From: Streptomyces smaragdinus
Lineage (GTDB): Bacteria; Actinomycetota; Actinomycetes; Streptomycetales; Streptomycetaceae
Length of the DNA: 64,000 nt
NCBI RefSeq assembly: GCF_009604385.1
Contig: NZ_WEGJ01000010.1
Span: 62,001 to 126,000, forward strand
Direction of reading: 5' to 3'
Shown here: positions 8,788 to 16,951 of the stretch, piece after piece
How the letters are laid out: the number at the start of each line of letters is the position of its first letter
Position numbering within the stretch: the stretch's first letter is position 1
Translations under genes and position numbers: made by a program
Notes under the pieces: model-generated
What the model saw: only the letters and a program-made list of their open reading frames with translations
The model's database searches: none
Told to the model about the DNA's origin: nothing

Positions 8788-9804
8788 GTGGGCATCGAAG
8801 CCGAGCAGTTGGTGCTGGACTATCTGAGCAAGGTCGGCGACCTCGCCCAGCAGCACGCGCTGCCCTCCGGAGACCGGATGCGCCTGGTCACCCAGCTGCG
8901 GGCCCGGATCGACCGGGTACGGTCCGAGGAGGGCGCGACCACCGCCGCCGCCGTCCGCCGCATCCTGGACCGGTTCGGCGCGCCCGGCGACATCGTCGAG
9001 GCCGCCGTCGAGGACCCCGCGTCCGCCGTCCCCGACGTCGCGCCCGAGCCCCCGAAGCCCACCGGCCTCACCGCCCGCCTCCCACGCCCCCGTTCGGGCC
9101 TCGAACGCAAGGTCCCACGCCCCCGGCGCGAGGCGGAGGTCCCCACGCCACCGCCGGCCACGGGCGCCTCCCCGCCGCATCTGGCGGGCGCGGACGAGCT
9201 GGGCCCGGCGGACCCCGACTGGTGGCGCGTGGACCCGGGCCCCTTCGGCAGCGGCGGCCTCACGGCGCCGGGCGGGCCGATGGGCGACATCGTCCCGGGC
9301 TTCACGGGCGGCATCGAGATCCCGGAGCTGCTGCGTCAGCCGAGGACGGACGAGGCGGAGAAGAAGGACAGGCCGGCGACCCCCGAGACGGAGACCGCCG
9401 CCCCGGAGGACGAGAAGGAGAAGCCGGAGAAGCCCACCCGCGCCCCCGCCCTCCTCCCCCTCCTCCGCACCGCCGGCCCCCTCGCCGTCCTGGCGATCGC
9501 CGCCCTGCTCGCCGGCGCGATCCTCGGCGAGCCCCTCGCGGTGGCCGCCGGCCTGCTGCTCGCCTACGGCTCCCGCTCCCTCTCGCGCAACGAGGCCAAG
9601 TGGGTCGCCCTCTGGCTCCCCGCGACGGTCGGCGCGGGGATGCTGGTCTGGCTGTACGGCCGGGTGGCCGGCAAATGGGGCGAACCGCTGAAGGACGACG
9701 CGTTCGGTACGGCGGTCGGCGACGCGCTCCCGTGGGCGGTACGGGTGGCCGCCGTAGCTTCCGCGCTGTATCTCCTCTGGCGGGCGCGACGCCGGATGTC
9801 GTAG
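8788..9804 (+). CDS. Membrane protein with N-terminal HAAS-like helical domain
   Basis: 338 residues from a GTG preceded by AGGA (6 nt spacing). Residues ~3-70 form a helical bundle ending in RRILDRFGAPGDIVEAAV, resembling the HAAS signalling domain common in DUF1700-type membrane proteins. A long Pro/charged linker (~75-225) follows. Four to five hydrophobic helices make up the C-terminal ~110 residues. In related systems such proteins pair with a PadR regulator, but none is visible here. The gene is followed 21 bp later by a HAD phosphatase. Function is unknown. Confidence 0.75.
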   Translation: MGIEAEQLVLDYLSKVGDLAQQHALPSGDRMRLVTQLRARIDRVRSEEGATTAAAVRRILDRFGAPGDIVEAAVEDPASAVPDVAPEPPKPTGLTARLPRPRSGLERKVPRPRREAEVPTPPPATGASPPHLAGADELGPADPDWWRVDPGPFGSGGLTAPGGPMGDIVPGFTGGIEIPELLRQPRTDEAEKKDRPATPETETAAPEDEKEKPEKPTRAPALLPLLRTAGPLAVLAIAALLAGAILGEPLAVAAGLLLAYGSRSLSRNEAKWVALWLPATVGAGMLVWLYGRVAGKWGEPLKDDAFGTAVGDALPWAVRVAAVASALYLLWRARRRMS

Positions 9805-9825
9805 CCCACCAGGCACAATGGCCCG

Positions 9826-10440
9826 GTGACCACACCTCTGACGGTCGGCTTCGACCTGGACATGACGCTCATAGACTCCCGCCCCGGCATCCACGCCACC
9901 TATGTGGCGCTGGCCGCCGAGACCGGGGTGTTCATCGACGCCGACCTCGCCGTCACCCGGCTCGGGCCGCCGCTCGACGAGGAGCTGGCGCACTGGTTCC
10001 CGAAGGAGCGGATACCGGAGACGGCCGACCGCTACCGCGAGCTCTACCCGACGTACGCGATCGAGCCGACGCGGGCCATGCCCGGCGCCCGCGAGGCCGT
10101 CGAGGCGGTACGGGCCGCCGGGGGCCGGGCGATCGTCGTCACGGCGAAGCACCAGCCGAACGCCGCCCTCCATCTGTCGCACCTGGGCATCGAGCCCGAC
10201 ATGACGATCGGCTGGCTGTGGGCGGAGGCCAAGGGCAGGGCGCTGCGCGAGGAGGGCGCCTCGGTGTACGTCGGCGACCACACCGGCGACGTCCGCGGCG
10301 CCCGGGCCGCCGGCGCGCTGTCGGTGGCCGTGCCGACGGGCCCGTGCGACGAGGCGGAGCTGCGGGCGGAGGGCGCGGACGTCGTCCTGCCCGACCTGCG
10401 GGCGTTCCCGCGGTGGCTCACGGCATATGCCGGAGGCTGA
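9826..10440 (+). CDS. HAD-superfamily hydrolase (phosphatase)
   Basis: 204 residues. Motif I is FDLDMTLID near the N terminus, where the first Asp is the nucleophile and the second the acid/base. Motif II is VVTAKH (~105). Motif III is a Lys around 135, and motif IV is VYVGDHTGDV (~147-156). The cap is a small helical insert, as in phosphoglycolate phosphatase-type members. The substrate is unknown. The GTG start at 9826 has an AT-rich hexamer a few bases upstream and little ribosome-site sequence, so the mRNA may be leaderless. The stop is 1 bp from the stop of the convergent small membrane gene. Confidence 0.85.
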   Translation: MTTPLTVGFDLDMTLIDSRPGIHATYVALAAETGVFIDADLAVTRLGPPLDEELAHWFPKERIPETADRYRELYPTYAIEPTRAMPGAREAVEAVRAAGGRAIVVTAKHQPNAALHLSHLGIEPDMTIGWLWAEAKGRALREEGASVYVGDHTGDVRGARAAGALSVAVPTGPCDEAELRAEGADVVLPDLRAFPRWLTAYAGG

Positions 10441-10441
10441 C

Positions 10442-10672
10442 CTATTCCGCCGACCGCGCCGAACGGGCCTGCGCCAGCAGCCCGACGAGAGCGACGGCGA
10501 ACCCGACGCCCATCAGCATGGAGATCAGATACGCCGCCGTCGGCAGCGGATCGGCCCCGGTGAACAGCGGTATCACCGTGGCCAGTGTGCCGATCGCACC
10601 GATGCCGAAGAGGACCGCGCCGATCCGGACCAGCCGGTCCCCGGCGCTCGTTTCAGAGGTCTTCGTACTCAC
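10442..10672 (-). CDS. Small two-helix membrane protein
   Basis: A 76-residue protein with two clear transmembrane segments (about 16-38 and 46-68) and a short polar N terminus (STKTSETSAGDRL). The GTG at 10672 gives the compact frame. Longer readings run into sequence that codes for the divergent cold-shock gene. There is no recognised family. It converges on the HAD gene with only one base between stop codons. Confidence 0.7.
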   Translation of the reverse strand: MSTKTSETSAGDRLVRIGAVLFGIGAIGTLATVIPLFTGADPLPTAAYLISMLMGVGFAVALVGLLAQARSARSAE

Positions 10673-10813
10673 CCTGCCAGGGTATGCCAGCGGCACGACC
10701 CCCCTGTTCCGATGTCTGGTGACGGCCGCCCGCCTTTGGGATAACTTGCCAGTGGGTAGATACCGGGAAGACTGCGGCGCGGGTGCGGGGCAGGGGCGAG
10801 AAGGGACAGTGCT

Positions 10814-11197
10814 TTGCCGACTGGCAAGGTCAAATGGTTCAACAGCGAGAAGGGCTTCGGCTTCCTCTCCCGCGACGACGGCGGCGACGTCTTCGTGCAC
10901 TCCTCGGTGCTCCCCGCCGGTGTGGAGACGCTGAAGCCCGGCCAGCGCGTCGAGTTCGGCGTGGTCGCCGGCCAGCGCGGGGACCAGGCCCTCTCCCTCA
11001 GCCTGCTGGAGCCCGCCCCCTCGGTCGCCGCGGCCCAGCGCCGCAAGCCCGACGAGCTGGCGTCGATCGTGCAGGACCTGACGACGCTGCTGGAGAGCGT
11101 GACGCAGCAGCTGGAGCGCGGCCGCTATCCCGAGAAGACGCACGGCCGGAAGATCGCCGGCATGCTGCGCGCGGTCGCGGACCAGCTGGACGTCTGA
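10814..11197 (+). CDS. Cold-shock domain protein with C-terminal extension
   Basis: 127 residues. The first ~66 form a cold-shock (OB-fold) domain with RNP1 (KGFGFLSRD, ~14-22) and RNP2 (DVFVHSSV), which bind single-stranded RNA or DNA. The last ~55 residues are a helical extension (ELASIVQDLTTLLESV...), absent from the short CspA type at 40304-40510. The TTG start is supported by AAGGGA about 7 nt upstream and by the conserved beginning MPTGKVKWFN. Probably constitutive or stress-tuned RNA-chaperone duty, inferred from the family. Confidence 0.92.
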   Translation: MPTGKVKWFNSEKGFGFLSRDDGGDVFVHSSVLPAGVETLKPGQRVEFGVVAGQRGDQALSLSLLEPAPSVAAAQRRKPDELASIVQDLTTLLESVTQQLERGRYPEKTHGRKIAGMLRAVADQLDV

Positions 11198-11201
11198 CGG
11201 C

Positions 11202-12053
11202 TCACACGGGGTCGAGGGCCTTGGGCTCCACCGGCGGGACAAGGCCCTCCGCCGCCGCTCGCGTGAGCAGACCCCGTACGGCGGCGAAGCCGTCGGGGCC
11301 GAGGTCCGCGGTGAACTCGTTGACGTACAGCCCGATGTGCTGGTCGGCGACGGCCCGGTCCATCTCCTGGGCGTGCTCCATCACATACCCGTGCGAGGCC
11401 TCGGGGTCGTCCCAGGCCATGCGTACGGACGTCCGCGCCGCCTCCGCCAGCCGGCGCAGCATCGGCTCGCCGAGGGACCGCCGGGCGATGATGGCGCCGA
11501 GGGGGATGGGCAGGCCGGTGGTGGCCTCCCAGTGCTCGCCCATGTCGGCGACGGAGTGCAGACCGTAGTTCTGGTACGTGAAGCGCGCCTCGTGGATGAC
11601 GAGCCCCGCGTCGACCTTGCCGTCCCGGACGGCGGGCATGATCTCGTTGAACGGCATCACGACGATCTCCCCGACTCCACCGGGCACCTCGGCGGCGGCC
11701 CAGAGCCGGAAGAGCAGATAGGCGGTGGACCGCTCGGAGGGCACGGCGACGACGGCCCCGGCCAGATCGACGGGGTTACGCGCCTCGCGCGTCAGCACCA
11801 GCGGCCCGCAGCCGCGCCCGAGGGCGCCCCCGCAGGGGAGCAGGGCGTACTCGTCGAGGACGTAGGGCAGCACGGCGTAGGAGACCTTGAGGATGTCGCC
11901 CTCACCGCGCTCGGCCATGCCGTTGGTGATGTCGATGTCGGCGAAGGTCACGTCGACGTCCGGAGCCTCCGGGACCAGCCCGTGGGCCCAGGCGTGGAAC
12001 ACGAACGTGTCGTTGGGACACGGCGAATAGGCGATGCTGAGCCGCTCGCTCAC
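11202..12053 (-). CDS. mqnD: 1,4-dihydroxy-6-naphthoate synthase (futalosine pathway)
   Basis: Converts cyclic dehypoxanthine futalosine to 1,4-dihydroxy-6-naphthoate in menaquinone biosynthesis. The sequence shows the periplasmic-binding-like MqnA/MqnD fold, with SPCPNDTF near the N terminus and the DILKVSYAVLPYVLDEY segment. The GTG at 12053 is preferred over the ATG at 12068. It overlaps the mqnB stop as GTGA, and GGAGGG sits 7 nt upstream. The product is then 283 residues, the family size. The overlap implies translational coupling to mqnB, which makes its substrate precursor. Confidence 0.93.
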   Translation of the reverse strand: MSERLSIAYSPCPNDTFVFHAWAHGLVPEAPDVDVTFADIDITNGMAERGEGDILKVSYAVLPYVLDEYALLPCGGALGRGCGPLVLTREARNPVDLAGAVVAVPSERSTAYLLFRLWAAAEVPGGVGEIVVMPFNEIMPAVRDGKVDAGLVIHEARFTYQNYGLHSVADMGEHWEATTGLPIPLGAIIARRSLGEPMLRRLAEAARTSVRMAWDDPEASHGYVMEHAQEMDRAVADQHIGLYVNEFTADLGPDGFAAVRGLLTRAAAEGLVPPVEPKALDPV

Positions 12054-12784
12054 AGGGATGCCCTCCATCTGTCGATCACGGGTGCCATCGCACCCAAGGC
12101 GTCACCGAGCACACCGAGCGCGTCCCCGATCCGCCACGTCTCCCGCTCCCGCGGCCCGACGAGGTTGGACACGCCCCGCACCTCAATAACGGGTACCCCA
12201 AGCCGCACGGCGGCCTCGGCCACCCCGAACCCTTCCATGGCCTCGGCGGCGGCCCGGGGGTGTGCCTTCCGCAACACCGAGGCCCGCGCGGCACTTCCGG
12301 TGACGGTGGACACGGTAAGCACGCTGCCGCGCACGGCGCCGGTGGCATCGGCGACGGCTCGTACGAGCTCGGGCGGAGGCAGATGCCGTACGGTGCCGAA
12401 CCCGAGGTCGGTGACGGAGGCGAACCCGTCAGCGGTCTCGGCCCCGAGGTCGGCGGCAACAATCTCATCAGCAACGACGACCCCTCCGACGTCAACGACG
12501 CCGGAGAACCCACCACCGATGCCGGCAGAAATCACGAGATCGTAAGGAACCGCAATAGCCCGGCCGGCGTTTGAGGCCGGAAGGGGCGAAGCCCCGACAA
12601 GGGGGTCCGGGGGCGCAGCCCCCGCAGCGGAACCGGCACCGCCCGTGAGCGCCAAGACCGTCCCCGCCGCAGCCGCCGCAGGCCCAACGCCCACGGCCAC
12701 AACATCAAAAGAACCGCACCGCGCAGCAACCGCATCCCGCTCAGCAGCCACCGCAGTGACAACGAGAACCCGAGACGCAGTCAC
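12050..12784 (-). CDS. mqnB: Futalosine hydrolase, with an in-frame repeat insertion
   Basis: A 244-residue enzyme of the purine nucleoside phosphorylase/MTA nucleosidase fold that removes hypoxanthine from futalosine. Family marks: VVTAVAAERDA at the N terminus, the conserved YDLVISAGIGGGF (~81-93), and MEGFGVAEAAVRLGVPVIEVRGVSN (~180-205), with the nucleoside-binding Glu in MEGFG. Residues ~53-76 are encoded by a Streptomyces intergenic repeat element (12557-12627) inserted in frame, lengthening a surface loop before the GIGGGF strand. It lies 9 bp after the DUF2771 gene and overlaps mqnD. Confidence 0.93.
   Translation of the reverse strand: MTASRVLVVTAVAAERDAVAARCGSFDVVAVGVGPAAAAAGTVLALTGGAGSAAGAAPPDPLVGASPLPASNAGRAIAVPYDLVISAGIGGGFSGVVDVGGVVVADEIVAADLGAETADGFASVTDLGFGTVRHLPPPELVRAVADATGAVRGSVLTVSTVTGSAARASVLRKAHPRAAAEAMEGFGVAEAAVRLGVPVIEVRGVSNLVGPRERETWRIGDALGVLGDALGAMAPVIDRWRASL
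12557..12627. repeat. Streptomyces palindromic intergenic repeat inside mqnB
   Basis: Contains three nested hairpins in a row: CCGGC...GCCGG around GTTTGAG, then GGGGC-GAA-GCCCC, then GGGGGC-GCA-GCCCCC. I recognise this unit (GCGTTTGAGG..., GGGGTCCGGGGGC) as one commonly seen between genes in Streptomyces genomes. Here it is inside a coding sequence and adds about 24 codons without breaking the frame. The identification is from memory of the motif, not a search. Confidence 0.75.
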
Positions 12785-12793
12785 GACCCGACG

Positions 12794-13288
12794 TCAGTCC
12801 CGCTTGACCGTGAAATGCCACAGCCCCTTGACGTCCTTGAGCTGCTCCGAGTCCTGCGCAGCCTGGACGATCTGCACCTGGGCCTTGTCCGCGAACCCAC
12901 CCGCCTGCTGGTCGTACAGCAGGTTCTCGCCCTTCCACTGGAAGTACGTCTTCTTGATCGCCTCGGGATAGAGCTGCTGCCCGTTGACGAACAGGAACCA
13001 CCCGGTGTCGGCGACCTCGGAGTCAACCCCGATCCGGAGCTGATCCAGCTCGTTCATCGAGATCGACTTCCCGCTCTTCTCCGACAGGCACCGAATGACC
13101 TCGGCCCGCGGAATCGTGTCCCCGTCCTCGTAGCACGTCGCCTCGGACGTGACCGTCGTGGAGCCGACCGTCAGCTGGGCCACCGGCGTCGGCTTGTCGC
13201 AGGCGGCGAGGAAGGCCACGGAGAGAGAGGCGACACCGACGGCGGCGGCGGCGCGGCGGCCCATGCCGCGAGAGGTGAACGTGCTCAT
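12794..13288 (-). CDS. DUF2771-family lipoprotein
   Basis: 164 residues with a lipoprotein signal: basic start (MGRRAAAAVG), a hydrophobic core, and lipobox FLAAC with the acylated Cys near residue 30. The mature domain has paired cysteines (ATCYEDGD... IRCLSEKSG) and a beta-rich core (GWFLFVNGQQLYP) that match actinobacterial DUF2771. It is predicted to be anchored on the outer face of the membrane. It is the first gene of an apparent operon with mqnB and mqnD (9-bp gap, then overlap), but its part in menaquinone synthesis is unknown. Confidence 0.85.
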   Translation of the reverse strand: MSTFTSRGMGRRAAAAVGVASLSVAFLAACDKPTPVAQLTVGSTTVTSEATCYEDGDTIPRAEVIRCLSEKSGKSISMNELDQLRIGVDSEVADTGWFLFVNGQQLYPEAIKKTYFQWKGENLLYDQQAGGFADKAQVQIVQAAQDSEQLKDVKGLWHFTVKRD

Positions 13289-13314
13289 GGGGGCAGGCTA
13301 CCTGCCGGGTGTGA

Positions 13315-14709
13315 TCACGCCACGCGCGGGTGCGGCGTGCCGCGCCGGGCGGACACCACCAGCCCCCGGACGGTCGCGAGCACCCCGAGCCCGACGAGCG
13401 AGGCGGCGGTGACCATCCCGACGGTGCCGTTCAGCGGCAGCAGGATGCCGATGCCGCCGCCCACGCACCAGGCGAGCTGCATGATCGTCTCGGACCGGGC
13501 GAACGCCGACGTCCGCACCTCCTCCGGCACGTCCCGCTGGATCATCGCGTCCAGCGACAGCTTGCACAGCGACTGCGCCAGCCCCGCCACCGCGGCCAGC
13601 GCGACCACCGCGACCAGCCCGAAGAACACCGCCGCGCACACCGCCGCCGCCAGCGCGAACCCCAGCAGGACCGCGATGATCCGCTCCGGTCCCCGGGCGC
13701 GCAGCCAGGAGCCGACGACCGACCCCATGGCGTTGCCCACGCCCGCCGCGACGACCGCGAGGCCCAGCGTGACCTCCGGGGTGAGGCCGCCCGGGGGGTT
13801 CTCGCGCAGCAGGAAGGCGAGGAAGAAGGTGAGGAACCCGGAGAGGGCGCGCAGGGTGGCGTTGGCCTGCAGCCCGTGCAGCACGGACGGCCCCACGGTC
13901 CGCAGCCCCGGCTTGGGCCGTACGTGCAGGGGGCCCCGGCCGCCGGAGGCCAGCTGCGCCTTGCCCTCGCCGCGCGCGGAGTCGACGTCGTGGGAGAGGG
14001 CGAAGGCGAGGAACATCCCCGTGACGAAGATGACGAACGCCCCGTACAGCGGCCAGGCCGGCCCGATGAAGTGCAGCATCGCGCCCACCGGCGCCGCCAC
14101 GCCGGTGGCCAGCAGTCCGGAGAGGGTGACCCGGGAGTTCGCCTTGACCAGGGAGATCCGCCGGGGCAGCAGCCGGGGCACGACGGCGGAGCGGACCACG
14201 CCGTACGCCTTGGAGGACACCAGCACCCCGAGCGCGGCCGGGTACAGCTCCAGCGCCCCCGTGGACACCGCGCCCGCCATCATCACGGCGAGCAGGGCGC
14301 GGGCCAGCATGGTGGTCGCGATCGCCGCGCGGCGGCCGTGCGGGACGCGGTCCAGCAGCGGGCCGATCACGGGGGCGAGGAGGGCGAAGGGCGCCATCGT
14401 GATGAGCAGATAGAGGGCGACGCGGCCGCGGGCCTCGTCCGTCGGTACGGAGAAGAAGACCGTGGACGCCAGCGCGACGGTGATCATCATGTCGCCGGCG
14501 GCGTTCACCGCGTGCAGCTCGATCAGCCGCCCCAGACCGGACTCCCCGGCGCCCTGGGCGTGCGTGGCCCGGCGGATCCGGCGGCCCGTGCCGCCCACGG
14601 AACGCGACACGGCATGCCCGACCGCCTCCCCCGCCTGGCGGATCCGGGTCAGGGGGCGACTGGCGGCCGTTCCGGTCTTGTCCGTCACCACGCAGCCATA
14701 CTGCCGCAC
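13315..14709 (-). CDS. MFS transporter
   Basis: 464 residues with about 12 hydrophobic helices, a cytoplasmic N-terminal extension of ~55 residues, and a charged central loop (~235-275). The loop between helices 2 and 3 carries the MFS A-like motif DRVPHGRR. The closest look is to the MFS_3/enterobactin-exporter-like group. Substrate unknown. The GTG at 14709 lacks a good ribosome site. Two GTG codons 18 and 21 nt downstream are alternatives. It lies 26 bp beyond the divergent end of the DUF2771 start and is transcribed toward it. Confidence 0.82.
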   Translation of the reverse strand: MRQYGCVVTDKTGTAASRPLTRIRQAGEAVGHAVSRSVGGTGRRIRRATHAQGAGESGLGRLIELHAVNAAGDMMITVALASTVFFSVPTDEARGRVALYLLITMAPFALLAPVIGPLLDRVPHGRRAAIATTMLARALLAVMMAGAVSTGALELYPAALGVLVSSKAYGVVRSAVVPRLLPRRISLVKANSRVTLSGLLATGVAAPVGAMLHFIGPAWPLYGAFVIFVTGMFLAFALSHDVDSARGEGKAQLASGGRGPLHVRPKPGLRTVGPSVLHGLQANATLRALSGFLTFFLAFLLRENPPGGLTPEVTLGLAVVAAGVGNAMGSVVGSWLRARGPERIIAVLLGFALAAAVCAAVFFGLVAVVALAAVAGLAQSLCKLSLDAMIQRDVPEEVRTSAFARSETIMQLAWCVGGGIGILLPLNGTVGMVTAASLVGLGVLATVRGLVVSARRGTPHPRVA

Positions 14710-14942
14710 TGCGGGGGATATCGGATGAGACCCGGAAGATCGAGGCTTCGTCTTCGGGCGAACATGTGACCTTGCACGGGACCGCGGAGGACACGGGGGC
14801 CCTGACGGGCGGGTAGGGTGAAAGGGCTGTCCGCCCGTCCGACAGGCGTGTGGCGTCGTAGCGGCCCCTCGGTCCGCTCCGCCCCGGGCCCCGGCGATGC
14901 GGCGAACGGCCCGGCCCTTTACGTCCGAGAGAATCGATTCTT

Positions 14943-15749
14943 GTGAGTGCTGCGATGCGAAGCCGTACGCCGGACCGCCTCTGCGCCGACGCCGTGGATC
15001 TGGCGCGGGACGCGGCCGTCGAGACGGCGGGCCCCGATGTGGTCGGCGAGCACCTCGGCGCGGTCGCCGAGCCGGACGGCGAGCGGGTCGTCACGCATTT
15101 CTTCGCCTGCACGCTGCCCGGCTACCGCGGCTGGCGCTGGGCGGTGACGGTGGCCCGCGCCTCGCGGGCCAAGGTCGTCACCCTCGACGAGACGGTGCTG
15201 CTGCCCGGCACCGACGCGCTGCTGGCCCCCGAGTGGGTGCCGTGGAGCGAGCGGCTGCGCCCCGGTGACCTGGGCCCCGGCGATCTGCTGCCGACGGAGG
15301 CCGAGGACCTGCGGCTGGAGCCGGGGATCTCCGGCGAGGACGCCCCGCCGCCGAACGCCGCCCCCGCGATCGCCGAGCCGGAGCCGGAGGCCGTGCCCCG
15401 GCGGGCGGAGATCGGGGCGGTCGCGGACGAGATCGGGATGGCGCGGCCCCGGGTGCTGTCGCGGTACGGGCTGCATTCGGCGGCCGACCGGTGGACGGAG
15501 CACTACGGGGGCAAGACCCCGATGGCGCAGGCGGCGCCGGCGTCGTGCATGAGCTGCGGGTTCCTGGTGCCGATCGCGGGTTCGCTGCGGCAGGCGTTCG
15601 GGGTCTGCGCCAACGAGTTCTCGCCGGCCGACGGGCGCGTCGTCGCGCTGGACTACGGCTGCGGCGGCCACTCGGAGGCGGCGGTCATGCCCAAGCCCCA
15701 GCGGCCGGCGCCGCCGGTGCTGGACTCGCTGGGGGCGGATCCGCTGTAG
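14943..15749 (+). CDS. DUF3027-family protein
   Basis: A 268-residue soluble protein. Residues ~10-130 carry the conserved DLARDAAVETAG and the CTLPGYRGWRWAVTVARA segment with EWVPWSERL. A Pro/Glu-rich linker (~135-165) follows. The C-terminal part (~170-250) has a CMSCGF pair and further cysteines in FGVCANEF and YGCGGHSE, suggesting a zinc site. It belongs to the actinobacterial DUF3027 family, function unknown. GTG start. The MFS gene diverges from it across a 233-bp intergenic region. Confidence 0.85.
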   Translation: MSAAMRSRTPDRLCADAVDLARDAAVETAGPDVVGEHLGAVAEPDGERVVTHFFACTLPGYRGWRWAVTVARASRAKVVTLDETVLLPGTDALLAPEWVPWSERLRPGDLGPGDLLPTEAEDLRLEPGISGEDAPPPNAAPAIAEPEPEAVPRRAEIGAVADEIGMARPRVLSRYGLHSAADRWTEHYGGKTPMAQAAPASCMSCGFLVPIAGSLRQAFGVCANEFSPADGRVVALDYGCGGHSEAAVMPKPQRPAPPVLDSLGADPL

Positions 15750-15778
15750 GGGGTTTTACGGGTACGGGCTGAGCGGCA

Positions 15779-16648
15779 TCACACGGCGTCCAGCGCCGCC
15801 GTCTCCTCCGCCGTCAGCCGCACCCCCGCCGCCGCGACGTTCTCCGCCAGGTGGCCGGGGTTCCCCGTCCCCGGGATGGCCAGCACGTGCGGCCCCTGGC
15901 CGAGCGTCCACGCGAGCCTGACCTGCGCCTCGGACAGCCCCCGCGCGCGGGCCACGTCCCGTACCGCCGGGTGGTCGTCGCCCGTGACCCCGCCCTCGCG
16001 CCCCTCCCCGGCGACGGCGAAGAAGGGCACGAACGCGACCCCGTGCCGCCCGCAGAGGTCGAGCACCGCCCGCTCCTCGGCCGGCGCCCCCACCCCGTAG
16101 CGGTTCTGCACGCACACCACGGGAGCGATCCCCCGCGCCTCCGCCAGCCGCTCCGCGCGGACGTTGGAGATCCCCAGATGCCGGATCAGCCCCGCCGTCC
16201 GCAGCCCGGCCAGCACCCCGAAGTGCTCGGCCAGGGACTCCCCCGGCCGGTACAGCCGCAGGTTCACCACATCGAGGTGATCCCGCCCCAACTGCCGCAG
16301 GTTCTCCTCGACCTGCCCCCGCAGCTGATCGGGCCGGGCCATCCCGAGCCAGTTCCCCGCCGGGTCCTTCCCCGGCCCTACCTTCGTCGTGACGACGACG
16401 TCCTTGTACGGGTGCAGCGCCCGCGCGATCAGCTCGTTCGCCGACCGGGGGCCGGAGAAGTAGAAGGCGGCGGTGTCCACATGGTTCACGCCCAGCTCAA
16501 CGGCCTTCCGCAGCACGCCGATCGCCCGGTCCCGGTCGAGCGGGGTGCCATCCGCCGTGTGGGTGAGGCGCATCGCCCCGAAGCCCATCCGGTTGACGGT
16601 GAGATCGCCGAGGGTCCAGGTGCCGGCCGCTGCCGCAGGTGTGGTCAT
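15779..16648 (-). CDS. Aldo/keto reductase
   Basis: A 289-residue TIM-barrel NADPH oxidoreductase. Catalytic residues are recognisable as Asp and Tyr in HVDTAAFYFSG (~50-60) and Lys in VVVTTKVG (~82). The NADP-binding C-terminal region reads IPGTGNPGHLAENVAAAG (~255-275). The substrate cannot be assigned. The family reduces aldehydes and ketones in detoxification or secondary metabolism. It converges with DUF3027, with 29 bp between stops. Confidence 0.9.
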   Translation of the reverse strand: MTTPAAAAGTWTLGDLTVNRMGFGAMRLTHTADGTPLDRDRAIGVLRKAVELGVNHVDTAAFYFSGPRSANELIARALHPYKDVVVTTKVGPGKDPAGNWLGMARPDQLRGQVEENLRQLGRDHLDVVNLRLYRPGESLAEHFGVLAGLRTAGLIRHLGISNVRAERLAEARGIAPVVCVQNRYGVGAPAEERAVLDLCGRHGVAFVPFFAVAGEGREGGVTGDDHPAVRDVARARGLSEAQVRLAWTLGQGPHVLAIPGTGNPGHLAENVAAAGVRLTAEETAALDAV

Positions 16649-16951
16649 GGCGGGGAGTCTGGCAGCCGGGAGGGCGTTCGAAGATCAGCCTTGGGCCCGA
16701 TGATTTCGGGCCGCCGCCCGTGCATAGTGGAGGGTGTCGGAGGGCGCCACGACCGGCCGTAAAAACCGTTCGCGTTCCCAGGGCCCCATCATCTAAACTC
16801 CCCCGTCTGCCCCGCGCTCGCCGGCCGTCGCCCCGAGTGCCACCGGCCGGACGGAAACCGGCCGGGTATCGCAAGCCGCTCATTCGCAGCGCCGCCGCCC
16901 CACCGGGCGCACGGTGCCGCTTCGCCCTGCGTACCCGGAGGCACCGCGCCC
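16649..16951. other. Divergent intergenic region with one hairpin
   Basis: This 303-bp gap separates the divergent aldo/keto reductase and HelD-type genes. A 7-bp inverted repeat (GGCCCGA and TCGGGCC around TGATT) lies at 16694-16712 and may be an operator near the reductase promoter. An AT-richer patch (16777-16800) could hold the helicase promoter. I looked for the palindrome reported for rifamycin-responsive HelR genes and did not see it. Confidence 0.45.

Noticed and set aside
16649-16951. Rifamycin-associated element upstream of the HelD-type gene
   Set aside because: Looked for the reported palindrome. Only a 7-bp GGCCCGA dyad is present, nearer the reductase gene.
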